Assembly (NCBI GenBank): GCA_035547425.1
Contig: DASZUU010000013.1
Location: 1 to 64,000 of the forward strand
DNA from: Alloacidobacterium sp035547425
GTDB taxonomy: Bacteria; Acidobacteriota; Terriglobia; Terriglobales; Acidobacteriaceae
Reading direction: 5' to 3'
Length of the DNA: 64,000 bases
Shown here piece by piece: positions 1 to 9,285 of the stretch (positions within the stretch are counted from its first letter, which is position 1; each line of letters opens with the position of its first letter). A model generated the notes under the pieces. The model was not told where the DNA came from. It made no database searches and saw only the letters and a program-made list of their open reading frames with translations. The translations under genes were made by a program, and so were the position numbers.

Positions 1-1
1 A

Positions 2-319
2 CGGCCTGGAGAACTGCGGCTGCCTCTTCCCGCAGTTGAAATTGCTATTCCGCATTCGTTGCCGTTGCCCGGGTCTTTTACGACGCAATTGAAGGTCTTG
101 CGGCAGAGCGCGTCGGCCCATGAGCTTTCCCTCGAACTGGAAGCGCAGGGTGGCAGTGTGTACGATCTTCCGTTGCGCGAGAACGGAGTGCGCTCTCCAA
201 TTCATGCCGAAGGAGCGAGTGTGGGTAATGGTTCCGATGCGAAAGGGATGCGTACGCTGCACGTGGTTTTTCCCGCAGGTGAGAGATATCAGAGGCAAAC
301 GGTTCGTCTAACGTGGTAG
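2..319 (+). CDS. C-terminal fragment of an unidentified protein (5' end outside window)
   Basis: This frame is open from the first bases of the window and closes with a stop at 317-319, so it is the tail (about 105 residues) of a gene that starts upstream. The visible part is rich in alternating hydrophobic and polar residues, as in a beta-sandwich end domain, and finishes shortly after a V-R-L-T-W motif. An ATG at 59 could also be read as a start, but the uninterrupted reading frame upstream makes a truncated gene more likely. No family can be named. The next recognisable gene is the tRNA about 190 bases downstream. Confidence 0.45.
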   Translation, partial: RPGELRLPLPAVEIAIPHSLPLPGSFTTQLKVLRQSASAHELSLELEAQGGSVYDLPLRENGVRSPIHAEGASVGNGSDAKGMRTLHVVFPAGERYQRQTVRLTW

Positions 320-509
320 CGGGTAAGAGAGAGAGCCGCGATTTTTGTGTTTTCGTAAGGGGCAATAAATTTTGTTATACTAAGCGAGGTTGTTTGACGT
401 CAGGTTGTTGCCCTAAAGTGCCTATCCGGCACGGCCTTCCTTCCTCGCAGACATCCTCAAATGCGCGGCTGCCAAGGCAGTCACGCAAATCCTTGGATGT
501 ATCTCCCAA

Positions 510-584
510 GGCCAGATAGCTCAGTGGTAGAGCGCGGCCCTGAAAAGGCCGGCGTCGGCGGTTCGATCCCGTCTCTGGCCACCA
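510..584 (+). tRNA. tRNA-Phe (anticodon GAA), CCA encoded
   Basis: A full cloverleaf can be folded by eye. The acceptor stem GGCCAGA (510-516) pairs with TCTGGCC (574-580), followed by discriminator A and an encoded CCA (581-584). The D stem is GCTC/GAGC. The anticodon stem CGGCC/GGCCG encloses loop CTGAAAA, which places GAA at positions 542-544. The T stem GGCGG/CCGTC closes the loop TTCGATC. GAA decodes phenylalanine. All stems pair, allowing one G-U pair in the T stem. Confidence 0.97.
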
Positions 585-717
585 CCTGCATTATTTATCC
601 GCACAGTCGTCGTGTTGCTGCAAATCGATACGGTGCGCCTCGTGCGTGGATGCCTCGCCAAAGACGCATTTATAGTCTGTTCATAATGAAAATGTATGCT
701 CAAGCATACTCACAGTC

Positions 718-2100
718 ATGCCTTCGCTTGTAGCCAAACATCAGACTGGGTTCACTCAGGCGAAATCTTCTTACATGAATGACCCGCGATGGCAGCTTGC
801 TGTCAAGGTTTCTGAAAGCAATCATTTTCGCAAGTCTGCCTTGTTGGCGCAATTCCTGCTTTTTATATGTGAACATACGTTGAACGAGACTGCTGAGGAA
901 CTCACGGAGCAGGCCATCGGCGAGCATGTGTTCCGGCGGCGTCCCGGTTACAGCACGGGCGAAGACAATATCGTTCGCAGCTATGCGCATCGGCTTCGCA
1001 GCCGTCTCGAACAGTATTTTCAGCAAGAAGGGCGAAATGAGCTGGTACGCATCAGTGTGCCACGCGGCGCATACACGGCAATATTTGAAGAAAATTTGCC
1101 GGCCGGGGTAAATTCTCAGCCAAGCCAGTTGGAGCTTGTTGAAGCAGAAAATTCTCTGAGGAAGCCTACAAGGTCTCTGAATATTCCAGCAGAGCAAGAG
1201 CATATCGATGCCGTAGTAGAGAAGGCACAGGCTTCCGGCATTTCCATTTCGCGGAAGGTTGCAACTCTGCTGGCGGCAGTGCTGCTCCTGGCCGGCACTG
1301 GTGCGGGACTGTTGGTAGCGCATGCGTTCCACAAAGAGATTTCTTACTCTCCGGCGCATGATCTCTGGTCACAGATTTTTTCCGGAAAAACAGGCGCATT
1401 TATTGTTACCACAGATAATGGCTTAGGAGTGCTTCAAGACGTCTCCAGCCGGTACGCAAATCTGCACAATTATATGGATGGCAGTTATTTTGCGCAGTTC
1501 GATAAAGAAGAGACGCCTGAGCAGCGAACGTTGCATCGGCTGAGCCGGGAGCGGCTTACGAGTGTCGCAGATTCCGCTGCAGCTGCTGCAATGGTTCTGC
1601 TTCCCGAAGCAAGCGGGAAGTCGGTTCGGCTACGGAATGCAAGAACATTGCAACTCAGCGATCTGAAGCAATCCAATCTAGTGCTGCTAGGGTCTAGTTA
1701 TGGCGATCCGTGGGTGACGCTCTTTGAGCCCAGCATGAATTTTCAAATTAACTATCATGCTTCCCGCGACACCTACGAATCGGAAATCATAAACAGAAAC
1801 CCGTTGCCGGGCGAACAAAAGGTCTATGTTAACAACAGCACTTCTGCTCCGTATATAACCTATGCCATAGTCGCTTTAGTCCCAAATCTGGATCATAGTG
1901 GATGGGTTCTGCTGATTGAGGGATTAACGATGGCAGGGACCGAAGCGGCGGCAGAGTTCGTTTTGCATGGCAATATATCTCCGTTTATTCGCGAAGCGAC
2001 ACGCAACGGTTCCGTGCGTTCCTTTGAGATTGTGCTCAAGACAACCAATCTGGATTCTGAATCTTCTCCACCCAGCATTCTGCTGAAGCGTATCTACTAA
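718..2100 (+). CDS. Membrane-spanning winged-helix transcriptional regulator (CadC-like layout)
   Basis: The 460-residue protein has three parts. A cytoplasmic N-terminal region (about residues 20-130) resembles a winged-helix DNA-binding domain, with the stretch G-E-D-N-I-V-R-S-Y-A-H-R-L-R-S-R-L-E-Q-Y typical of acidobacterial regulators. A single hydrophobic helix lies near residues 182-203 and is followed by a large extracytoplasmic domain. The layout is that of one-component ToxR/CadC-type regulators that sense a signal outside the membrane and bind DNA inside, which is an inference from architecture. It lies upstream of a TonB-dependent receptor in the same orientation, separated by about 600 bases holding a palindrome, so it may control that receptor. 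ATG 718 is used; ATG 775 is an alternative start and would still keep the DNA-binding region. Confidence 0.7.
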   Translation: MPSLVAKHQTGFTQAKSSYMNDPRWQLAVKVSESNHFRKSALLAQFLLFICEHTLNETAEELTEQAIGEHVFRRRPGYSTGEDNIVRSYAHRLRSRLEQYFQQEGRNELVRISVPRGAYTAIFEENLPAGVNSQPSQLELVEAENSLRKPTRSLNIPAEQEHIDAVVEKAQASGISISRKVATLLAAVLLLAGTGAGLLVAHAFHKEISYSPAHDLWSQIFSGKTGAFIVTTDNGLGVLQDVSSRYANLHNYMDGSYFAQFDKEETPEQRTLHRLSRERLTSVADSAAAAAMVLLPEASGKSVRLRNARTLQLSDLKQSNLVLLGSSYGDPWVTLFEPSMNFQINYHASRDTYESEIINRNPLPGEQKVYVNNSTSAPYITYAIVALVPNLDHSGWVLLIEGLTMAGTEAAAEFVLHGNISPFIREATRNGSVRSFEIVLKTTNLDSESSPPSILLKRIY

Positions 2101-2694
2101 TCCTCTGTTCCTGCCCTCGCCTTTTATTCGTGCCAGTCATGGTCCCTAGTTCTTCTTCGTCAGCTGCTTCTGGGGAGTCATTTGAAAATATTTGGAAATG
2201 CCGGGTTCTCTCTCTTCTTCAGATATTCCCGGCTCTCGGCACCTCCAGGTTGTTTTTCCTAAGCCTGTTATCTCATCTGTCCTCCAAAAACGGAGTATGA
2301 AAGGAGCTTTACATGAATTTTCGTATTCACTTATAAATCATCAGCTTGCAGGAAACCGTGAACGCTGTTTCCAGCCCGGTTGACGTTACAAGTAACGTTG
2401 TGACACTTAACACCTGCTGCTCATTGCCTAAAACTGGCGTTGGAATTCAGGAGAGCAGTGTGAACTGTCGTAGGTTTCTTCCCCTGTGAGTTAAGCCCGG
2501 GTCGCATCCAGCCGTAGCCATGCTCAAGGTGACCCCGGCGTTATATCCGGCTCGCCATGAATGGCGATCATGACTTGTTTGGCTGAAACGAGGAAAGCGA
2601 ATTGGCACTTAATGACCATATTCAAGACCGTCGATTCCCACAACGATTAGCTATTTAACCGAAACGAATCTTCATCTTTACCGGGAGAGCCTTC
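2101..2694 (+). other. Long non-coding leader between regulator and receptor gene
   Basis: This stretch of almost 600 bases holds no convincing gene. It contains the perfect inverted repeat listed separately at 2383-2398 and, at its right end, a clear ribosome-binding site (CGGGAG, about 2682) ahead of the receptor start at 2695. Its length fits a regulated promoter with a long leader. I could not identify a riboswitch. Confidence 0.4.
2383..2398. promoter_or_regulatory. Perfect 7-bp inverted repeat, candidate operator
   Basis: ACGTTAC and GTAACGT form a perfect inverted repeat separated by AA, about 300 bases upstream of the TonB-dependent receptor gene. Size and symmetry suit a dimeric regulator such as a LacI-type protein. 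No run of T follows, so it is not an intrinsic terminator. The protein that binds it cannot be told from the window; the membrane-bound regulator at 718-2100 is one candidate. Confidence 0.4.
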
Positions 2695-5600
2695 ATGTTT
2701 TTATGCAATACCTTGAAACGCCAATTTCTCCAATGGAAGCAGAGTCCAATGGCCGGCGTTGCTTTCACAGTTCTTCTGGCTATCACGTTTGCTACTCCTG
2801 CATGGGCGCAGTACATTTCCGGAAGTATCAAAGGTATTGTCACCGATGCGAAGAGCAACCGAATTGTCGGCGCCATGGTGCATGTCACTTCGATTGATAC
2901 AGGCCTCAGTCGCAGCATGCCAACGGATGCCACCGGCGAATATCACTTCGAGCAGCTCCCCGTCGGTAGTTATATCGTCGAAGTTACTAACTCCGGATTC
3001 ACGACGCAGCAGACGACAGTATCAGTAACAGCCGATCATATTGCACAATGGGACCCATCCCTTCCCGTGGGCCAGTCCAATGAAGTGGTTCATGTAAGGG
3101 CTGATTCGGTTGGACTGGATACCGAGAGCCACGAGATAGGTTCCACGATGAATGCAGCGGAACTTGAGGCTCTCCCTTCCGATGGCCGCAATGTCTTTGC
3201 CAACCTATCTGTTCAGGCCGGCGTGGACCCCTACACCGGATCCGGGGCGAGCCGTTCCGATGTGAACTACTACAACGCCGGGGTGAACATGCTTACCTTA
3301 GGCGGCAATGCCTGGGGCATGGCCTCCTATCTGGAGGATGGCGTGACCAATTTCAACCTCCTGACTAAAACTGCCAATATTCAGCCCAGCATCGAGGCAA
3401 CCGGACAAGTGGTGACCGCCCTCAATGGTGCTTCCTCTCGTTTCGATGAGCCCAATGTTGTCAACGTAATCACAAAGAGCGGAACCAATCAATTTCACGG
3501 CCGCCTCTATGACTATCTGCGCAATGATGCTCTGAACGCCTCTACAAAGCTGAATCCAGTCAAGACTGAGCTGCGTTATAACCAATACGGCGGCAACATT
3601 GGCGGCCCAATTCTACGCAACCGCCTTTTCTTCTTTTTCGATTACTCGGCGCTTCGCAATTTCAGCCAGGCTGTTGAAAAAGCCAATCTTCCCACTGCCG
3701 CCGAGCGGAGCGGCAATTTCTCCGGCGTCGCCAAAATCTACGATCCGCTGACCTATAACGCCACGACAAAGACGATTCAAGAGTTTCCGAATGACACAAT
3801 TCCTGCCGACAGGATTTCGTCATTTGCCAAATACATGCTCCAGTTCATGCCCCTGCCGTTGCCGGGTGGCACTCCGTACACGGGCGACAACTACTACGTA
3901 GTGAAAAGTGCGAGCACGACATATGACCTATATCACGGGCGCGTCGATTATCAAATCGGCGAGAAAGACAGCATATATGGAGCTTTCAGCTATACGAATC
4001 CTTATGACTATTCGCCGACGTGGCAGTTGCTGGGTGTGAATAACAGTCTCCACACACGATATGCGAAGAATGCCTATATTGAAGAGACGCATACTTTCTC
4101 ACCCACACTGGTAAATACCGCCCGTATCGCCTACAACTATGCCAGTACGCTATATACATTGACTGGAATAGGGCGCGAGAACTACGCGCAGGAGGCAGGG
4201 ATTGGAGTTCTGGCTCCGCCTCAGACGCAATGGGCTCCGCCGGTGATGAACTTCAACTCTTACAGCAGTTGGGGGCTGGAGTCCGCTCCGCAAGGCGCTA
4301 ATCAGAACCTGTACCAGTATTCCGATGAGGTTAACTGGATTCGCGGCCGGCATAGTCTCGCGCTTGGGTTTTCTCTTGAGCGCATTCAGTTCAACGGGCC
4401 GTTCACCAGCTATGCCAACGGCGATTTCACATTCAACGGCATCTTTACTAACAATCATGCTTCCAAGCCGAGCGGCGGCATCGACATCGCAGACCTCCTC
4501 CTCGGATATGCTGAAAATGCCAAAGGGGCTACGGGATCTTCAGTCGCCTACTTCCGGCAGTTCAACTTTATGCCTTACGCGGAAGACACCTGGCGCGCAA
4601 CGAACAGGCTGACTCTTAACCTGGGCATGCGCTATGACTTCTTTGAAGCTCCTTCAGACCGGTATGGACATTCTCATGTTTACGATGTGTCTACTAACAC
4701 TACGCATGACGGCAGCTTTCATCAGAACTACCTGAACGCAGCTCCTCGCGTGGGCTTTGCCTATGCGCCCAAGCCTGAAATGACGATCCGTGGAGGATAC
4801 GGCATTTACTACGCCCTCCCTCTCTATAACAACTTCCAGTTTCTTATCCTGAATGCGCCCAACTTTTTCCTGCAGAGCAACACGTTCACTAACACGCAAC
4901 TCGTTCAGGCTACCGATGCCTTCTCCACTAACCCTACTTCGAACGCACAGGCTCCATATACCACTGCGCTCTCGATGCCGACTCCATATACCCAGGAGTG
5001 GAACCTCTCCATTCAGCGGGCGTTGAGCACTGGCCTGATTGCACAGATCTCCTACCTGGGAAACAAGTCGGATCACACCGAGATGCGCCATAACCCCAAC
5101 CAGGCCAATCTCGCCGATCCTTCCAACCCCACCTCACTTGCAGCCCGTCGGCCTTACACTTACATCGGTGATGTTTTGGAGGCGGCCAACATCGGCTACG
5201 GAAACTTCAACGGCTTGCAGTTGCAACTGACCGGGCGGTTTCATTCAGGCGCTTATTTAAACGCGAATTATCAGTTTGCGAAAGCGCTCGATGTGATGAC
5301 TTCGGAGGAGATGACGCCGCAGAACGGGCGTAATATTCAGGCCGAGTATGGCCTGGCCGATTACAGCCGCAAGCACACACTGAAGATTAGCGGCGTCTAT
5401 CCACTGCCCTGGGGCGCGGGGCGTCGTTGGCTGAATCACGGATTGGTTCTGCCTGAGATTGCCGGTGGCTGGAATCTTGCGGGAAACTTTTCGTTCCTTA
5501 GCGGTCTGCCGTACTACGTTGCCGCTACCAATAACGCGCAAATCGGCAGCTACAACACCGAACGCGCAAACCAGACCTGCAACGGCAGACTGCCTCATCC

Positions 5601-5913
5601 CTCGATCAATGAGTGGTACGACATCTCCTGCTTCTCGAATCCCGCGGAGTATTTGCTGGGGAATGAAACGCGCAATAATCTGATTGGGCCCCATAACACC
5701 GATGAAAACATCTCCCTATCGAAGAACTTCCCGCTCGGATGGCACGTTTCGGATGGCACGCAATTCCTTCAGTTCCGCGCAGATATGTTCCATGTGCTGA
5801 ACCATCCTCTCTGGGGCCTGCCTACAGCCTCGACAACCGCATCGGGTCGAGGTTCGATTACCTCGTTCAGCGGAGCCCGTAATTTCCAGCTATCGCTTAA
5901 GTACGCGTTCTAA
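2695..5913 (+). CDS. TonB-dependent receptor, Oar-like, with carboxypeptidase-regulatory-like N-domain
   Basis: The 1072-residue outer-membrane protein starts with a signal peptide ending near A-W-A-Q (residue 38). A beta-sandwich domain of the CarboxypepD_reg type follows (about 40-125, with S-G-S-I-K-G-I-V-T-D and G-E-Y-H-F motifs), then a TonB plug-like region (about 130-260) and a long beta-barrel ending in the aromatic C-terminus K-Y-A-F typical of outer-membrane barrels. Proteins of this family import large or scarce nutrients using TonB energy; the substrate here is not determinable. It is monocistronic: a strong terminator lies 120 bases downstream. The start is supported by a CGGGAG ribosome site about 8 bases ahead of ATG. 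No SusD-like partner is present, as is usual for acidobacterial members. Confidence 0.9.
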   Translation: MFLCNTLKRQFLQWKQSPMAGVAFTVLLAITFATPAWAQYISGSIKGIVTDAKSNRIVGAMVHVTSIDTGLSRSMPTDATGEYHFEQLPVGSYIVEVTNSGFTTQQTTVSVTADHIAQWDPSLPVGQSNEVVHVRADSVGLDTESHEIGSTMNAAELEALPSDGRNVFANLSVQAGVDPYTGSGASRSDVNYYNAGVNMLTLGGNAWGMASYLEDGVTNFNLLTKTANIQPSIEATGQVVTALNGASSRFDEPNVVNVITKSGTNQFHGRLYDYLRNDALNASTKLNPVKTELRYNQYGGNIGGPILRNRLFFFFDYSALRNFSQAVEKANLPTAAERSGNFSGVAKIYDPLTYNATTKTIQEFPNDTIPADRISSFAKYMLQFMPLPLPGGTPYTGDNYYVVKSASTTYDLYHGRVDYQIGEKDSIYGAFSYTNPYDYSPTWQLLGVNNSLHTRYAKNAYIEETHTFSPTLVNTARIAYNYASTLYTLTGIGRENYAQEAGIGVLAPPQTQWAPPVMNFNSYSSWGLESAPQGANQNLYQYSDEVNWIRGRHSLALGFSLERIQFNGPFTSYANGDFTFNGIFTNNHASKPSGGIDIADLLLGYAENAKGATGSSVAYFRQFNFMPYAEDTWRATNRLTLNLGMRYDFFEAPSDRYGHSHVYDVSTNTTHDGSFHQNYLNAAPRVGFAYAPKPEMTIRGGYGIYYALPLYNNFQFLILNAPNFFLQSNTFTNTQLVQATDAFSTNPTSNAQAPYTTALSMPTPYTQEWNLSIQRALSTGLIAQISYLGNKSDHTEMRHNPNQANLADPSNPTSLAARRPYTYIGDVLEAANIGYGNFNGLQLQLTGRFHSGAYLNANYQFAKALDVMTSEEMTPQNGRNIQAEYGLADYSRKHTLKISGVYPLPWGAGRRWLNHGLVLPEIAGGWNLAGNFSFLSGLPYYVAATNNAQIGSYNTERANQTCNGRLPHPSINEWYDISCFSNPAEYLLGNETRNNLIGPHNTDENISLSKNFPLGWHVSDGTQFLQFRADMFHVLNHPLWGLPTASTTASGRGSITSFSGARNFQLSLKYAF

Positions 5914-6036
5914 AAGCTGATTCAAGACTCATTACTTGGGGGGTGTGTTCAATAACGCCCCCATTTCCGTCGGCATAGCTTTGCAGACGGAGTTAATGCC
6001 GTTAGCGAGTATGCCTGAGAGCATAATGAGAGCATA

Positions 6037-6068
6037 AAAGGGAGGCGCCAGATGCGCCTCCCTTTATT
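6037..6068. terminator. Strong bidirectional intrinsic terminator
   Basis: AAAGGGAGGCGC (6037-6048) and GCGCCTCCCTTT (6054-6065) form a perfect 12-bp stem with a CAGAT loop. The A run before and T run after make it work in both directions. It lies between the convergent receptor gene (ending 5913) and the fcl gene (ending 6133). Confidence 0.9.
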
Positions 6069-6132
6069 GTTTCCGGGCAATGAGGTTTCGTAGGTTCCGT
6101 GCAGATAGAGCTATTTAATCCTGGAATGAAAT

Positions 6133-7116
6133 CTAACTGACAGAAGACGTAACCTGCCCGATCAGCTCATCTTTTACGGCGTTATAGGCAAGACGGATTC
6201 CATCTTCGAGAGAGGTCGTGGCTTTCCAGCCAAGAGCATTGATCCGGCTCGAATCCATGAGTTTGCGCGGGGTTCCATCCGGCTTGCTGGCGTCGAAAAC
6301 CAGATTGCCATCGAATTCGAGCACGCGGCAGACGGTCTCCGCTAATTCCCGAATCGTAAGATCTTCATTCGAACCAATGTTGATGAGCGGCGGCAAGTCT
6401 TTAACAAGCAGAGAATTGAAGCGTTCCTCGTCAAGGTTCATCAGAAAGACGCAGGCATCGGCCATGTCTTCGCTATACAGAAACTCTCGACGTGGTGTGC
6501 CGCTGCCCCATACTTCGATATGATCTTGCTGCGCCGCCTTTGCTTCCACAACCTTGCGGATCAATGCGGGCAGCACATGAGAGTTCTTGAGATCGTAGTT
6601 GTCATGAGGCCCATACAGGTTTGTGGGCATGGCCGCAAGATAATGCGTGCCGTACTGGCGATTATAGGCCCAGCACATCTCGATGCCGGCAATCTTGGCA
6701 ATGGCATATGGACGATTCGTAGGCTCAAGTGCGCCGGTAAGCAGGTATTCTTCCTTGATTGGCTGCGGGCATAGCTTGGGATAGATGCAGCTCGATCCCA
6801 AGAAGAGCAGGCGCTTGACTCCCGCCTGCCTGCTTGATTCGATGATGTTGTTTTGGATCAGCAGATTCTCATGAATAAAATCCGCCGGGTAAGTATTATT
6901 GGCCAAAATACCGCCCACCTTGGCTGCTGCAAGAAAAACATATTCCGGCGAATTTTCGATGAAGAATTCATTGACTGCCGCTGCATTGGTGAGATCGAGC
7001 TGCGCGCGGGTGCGGGTAAGCAGGTTGCTGTAGCCGCTTCTTTTGAGAGAGCGTTCTATTGCCGAGCCTACAAGTCCGCGGTGTCCCGCGATATAAATCC
7101 TGCTGTCCTTATCCAT
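6133..7116 (-). CDS. fcl: GDP-L-fucose synthase
   Basis: The 327-residue protein is an NAD(P)-dependent extended short-chain dehydrogenase. The N-terminal nucleotide-binding motif G-H-R-G-L-V-G-S-A lies near residues 12-20, and the catalytic Y-A-I-A-K motif (YxxxK) sits in the middle. The pattern N-L-Y-G-P-H-D-N-Y-D and W-G-S-G-T-P-R-R-E-F is characteristic of GDP-fucose synthases. It epimerises and reduces GDP-4-keto-6-deoxy-D-mannose to GDP-L-fucose using NADPH. It follows gmd by 10 bases on the same strand, so the two form an operon that makes GDP-L-fucose from GDP-mannose for cell-surface polysaccharide. Confidence 0.94.
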   Translation of the reverse strand: MDKDSRIYIAGHRGLVGSAIERSLKRSGYSNLLTRTRAQLDLTNAAAVNEFFIENSPEYVFLAAAKVGGILANNTYPADFIHENLLIQNNIIESSRQAGVKRLLFLGSSCIYPKLCPQPIKEEYLLTGALEPTNRPYAIAKIAGIEMCWAYNRQYGTHYLAAMPTNLYGPHDNYDLKNSHVLPALIRKVVEAKAAQQDHIEVWGSGTPRREFLYSEDMADACVFLMNLDEERFNSLLVKDLPPLINIGSNEDLTIRELAETVCRVLEFDGNLVFDASKPDGTPRKLMDSSRINALGWKATTSLEDGIRLAYNAVKDELIGQVTSSVS

Positions 7117-7126
7117 AGCTTTCTCA

Positions 7127-8209
7127 CTATTCGTGGAAGTTGAAGACCTTATACCCGTGGCCCTTCACCAGCGCATCGCGTTCGGCCGACTTAAGATCTT
7201 CGAGGATCATCTCTTCCACCAGCTGCTTAAATGTAGTTTTCGGCTGCCATCCCAATTCGAGGCGAGCCTTTTCCGGATTGCCGAGCAGTGTCTCTACTTC
7301 TGCGGGGCGGAAATAGCGTGGATCTACGGAAACGATCAGATTGCCATGCTGGTCATAGCCTTTCTCGTCGACCCCGGAGCCCTTCCATGTCAAACGAATG
7401 TCGAGATGCCCGGCAGCGAGCTCTACAAAATCGCGAACGCTGACCTGCTCACCAGTAGCGATAACGTAGTCGCGGGCTTCTTTCTGCTGCAACATAAGCC
7501 ACTGCATCTCGACGTAATCGCGGGCATGACCCCAGTCGCGCTTGGCATCGAGATTGCCGAGATAGAGGCGTGATTGCAGGCCTACTTTAATGCGTGCCAG
7601 CGCTCTGGTGATTTTGCGGGTGACAAAGGTTTCACCGCGCAGCGGCGACTCATGATTAAAGAGAATTCCGTTGCAGGCATACATACCGTAGGATTCGCGA
7701 TAGTTCACCGTAATCCAGTAGGCATACAGCTTTGCCACGCCATAAGGAGAGCGCGGATAGAAGGGTGTGTTCTCTGTCTGAGGAATCTCGCGTACCAGGC
7801 CGTACAGTTCTGAAGTGGACGCCTGATAGAAACGTGTCTTTTCAACCAGCCCAAGAATACGAATGGCCTCAAGCAGACGCAGAGTGCCAATAGCGTCGGC
7901 GTTGGCAGTATATTCGGGCTCTTCAAAGGAAACCTGCACGTGACTCTGTGCAGCAAGGTTATAGATCTCATCCGGCTGAGTCTTCTCAACCACGTGGATC
8001 AGGCTTGACGAGTCGGTCAGATCTCCGTAGTGAAGAAATAAACGACGGTTCTCTTCATGAGGATCTTGGTAAAGATGCTCGATGCGGTTGGTGTTGAACA
8101 GGGACGTGCGGCGCTTGATGCCATGCACTTCATACCCTTTGTTTAAAAGAAATTCGGCCAGATAGGCGCCGTCCTGTCCAGTAATGCCAGTTATCAGAGC
8201 CTTCTTCAA
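7127..8209 (-). CDS. gmd: GDP-mannose 4,6-dehydratase
   Basis: The 360-residue protein has the Gmd hallmark N-terminus G-I-T-G-Q-D-G-A-Y-L (NADP-binding) and the motifs R-R-T-S-L-F-N-T-N-R-I and Y-G-V-A-K (catalytic YxxxK). It also has F-N-H-E-S-P-L-R-G-E-T-F-V-T and G-N-L-D-A-K-R-D-W-G-H-A. It converts GDP-D-mannose to GDP-4-keto-6-deoxy-D-mannose, the substrate of the adjacent fcl product. The length is normal for the family. It is the promoter-proximal gene of a two-gene operon; about 500 bases without a gene lie upstream, giving ample room for a promoter. Confidence 0.96.
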   Translation of the reverse strand: MKKALITGITGQDGAYLAEFLLNKGYEVHGIKRRTSLFNTNRIEHLYQDPHEENRRLFLHYGDLTDSSSLIHVVEKTQPDEIYNLAAQSHVQVSFEEPEYTANADAIGTLRLLEAIRILGLVEKTRFYQASTSELYGLVREIPQTENTPFYPRSPYGVAKLYAYWITVNYRESYGMYACNGILFNHESPLRGETFVTRKITRALARIKVGLQSRLYLGNLDAKRDWGHARDYVEMQWLMLQQKEARDYVIATGEQVSVRDFVELAAGHLDIRLTWKGSGVDEKGYDQHGNLIVSVDPRYFRPAEVETLLGNPEKARLELGWQPKTTFKQLVEEMILEDLKSAERDALVKGHGYKVFNFHE

Positions 8210-8714
8210 GTACTACTCTCCCTGTAAGCAAAAGATATGTATCAGAATTTATTGCGGTCGACTTTTAAAGTCTGGGCTGCACAGAGTTTTTGCTGACGAA
8301 AATCTCATTTTTGAATGAGATGCAAATTATCGCAGAATTTAATAGTGTTATCAGCTGCCAACAATACGATTCGTTTCGCCCTGATGCGCCAACTCATACT
8401 GTTGGAACTCAAGTTCAGGTAACAACAAGTATATCTAAAGTAACATAGGACAACAATGGTTCCCGCTGTATCCGTTCTGTGCGGCCATCTTCTTCTTCAA
8501 AAAATAATATTTTACTGACGGGCCTAATCATGTAATTAGACAGTTGCACGCGCCCCTATGCAGTTTCGGTAATTTCACCTAAAGAGTTGATGAGACAAGG
8601 CTTTCTGAAACCCTTCCTGATATCTCGGATATCAGAAAATGAAATCAGCAGTGAGAAACCGATCAACTAATTGCGATTGAATGTTGCAAACGAAACCAAT
8701 GTCCAAACACAAAG
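8210..8714. other. AT-rich intergenic region upstream of gmd
   Basis: No convincing gene is seen in this roughly 500-base AT-rich stretch. It should contain the promoter of gmd-fcl at its left end. One short inverted repeat is listed separately at 8617-8635. The base composition is clearly more AT-rich than the flanking genes. Confidence 0.4.
8617..8635. promoter_or_regulatory. 8-bp inverted repeat (CTGATATC-TCG-GATATCAG)
   Basis: A perfect 8-bp inverted repeat with a 3-base spacer lies about 80 bases downstream of the acetyltransferase stop. No T run follows on either strand, so a protein-binding site is more likely than a terminator, but the function is unknown. Confidence 0.25.
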
Positions 8715-9146
8715 CTATAAGGAGCGCTCCAGGTAAATGGTGCCATGTTTAGCAGCCGTGAAGCCAAGGTCCCGGTAGAAGGCTTCTGCGCCGTGGGTGA
8801 GCAGCGCGATGCGCTTGAGTTTGCCGATCATGCAGTGATCAAGGATGCAGCGCACCATCCAGCGACCCAGGCCCTGACCGCGGCGGTTCTCGATGACGTA
8901 CACATCACAGAGATAGGCATAGGTTTCGTAATCGGTAATGACGCGGGAGAAGCCGATTTGCTGCTGATCTTCCAGAAGAGAAAAACAAAGAGAATGGCTG
9001 ATCGCCCGGGCGAGGGCTTCGCGCGAAAGCTCCGCGGCCCAGGTGGTCGTGCGCAAAAAACCGTGTACCGCATCGAGGTCGAGACTACTCGGGTCAGTGG
9101 TGACGCGGTAGCGCCCTTTGCTCCATTGTTGCCATCTCTCAACCAA
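8715..9146 (-). CDS. GNAT-family N-acetyltransferase
   Basis: The protein carries the GNAT core. The segment T-T-D-P-S-S-L-D-L-D-A-V-H-G-F-L-R is followed by C-D-V-Y-V-I and the acetyl-CoA-binding motif R-R-G-Q-G-L-G-R-W-M, then Y-R-D-L-G-F near the C-terminus. Members transfer an acetyl group from acetyl-CoA to an amine; the acceptor here is unknown. The frame is open back to GTG 9239 and ATG 9230, but neither has a ribosome site. TTG at 9146 has GGGAG eight bases ahead and gives 143 residues, the normal length for this subgroup, so I chose it. A candidate operator lies about 100 bases upstream (9245-9258). Confidence 0.8.
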   Translation of the reverse strand: MVERWQQWSKGRYRVTTDPSSLDLDAVHGFLRTTTWAAELSREALARAISHSLCFSLLEDQQQIGFSRVITDYETYAYLCDVYVIENRRGQGLGRWMVRCILDHCMIGKLKRIALLTHGAEAFYRDLGFTAAKHGTIYLERSL

Positions 9147-9244
9147 ATGTCTTTCTCCCTCGGACAAAAATGCAGTGGTCAAATGTGGAAACTGAATACG
9201 TCCACGCGCAACAATTCCAAATGTGTTCATAATTAACACAAATA

Positions 9245-9258
9245 TGTTCTAAATTCAC
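9245..9258. promoter_or_regulatory. Candidate operator copy A (TGTTCTAAATTCAC)
   Basis: This 14-base sequence matches 12 of 14 positions with a second copy at 11717-11730, upstream of the deoR-type regulator gene and the second receptor gene. It lies between the GHMP kinase stop and the acetyltransferase start. A shared element bracketing the regulator-kinase operon suggests a common DNA-binding protein, possibly the DeoR-type regulator. Chance similarity in AT-rich DNA cannot be excluded. Confidence 0.25.
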
Positions 9259-9285
9259 CAATGGAAGTAAAATATCTCGACCCGT

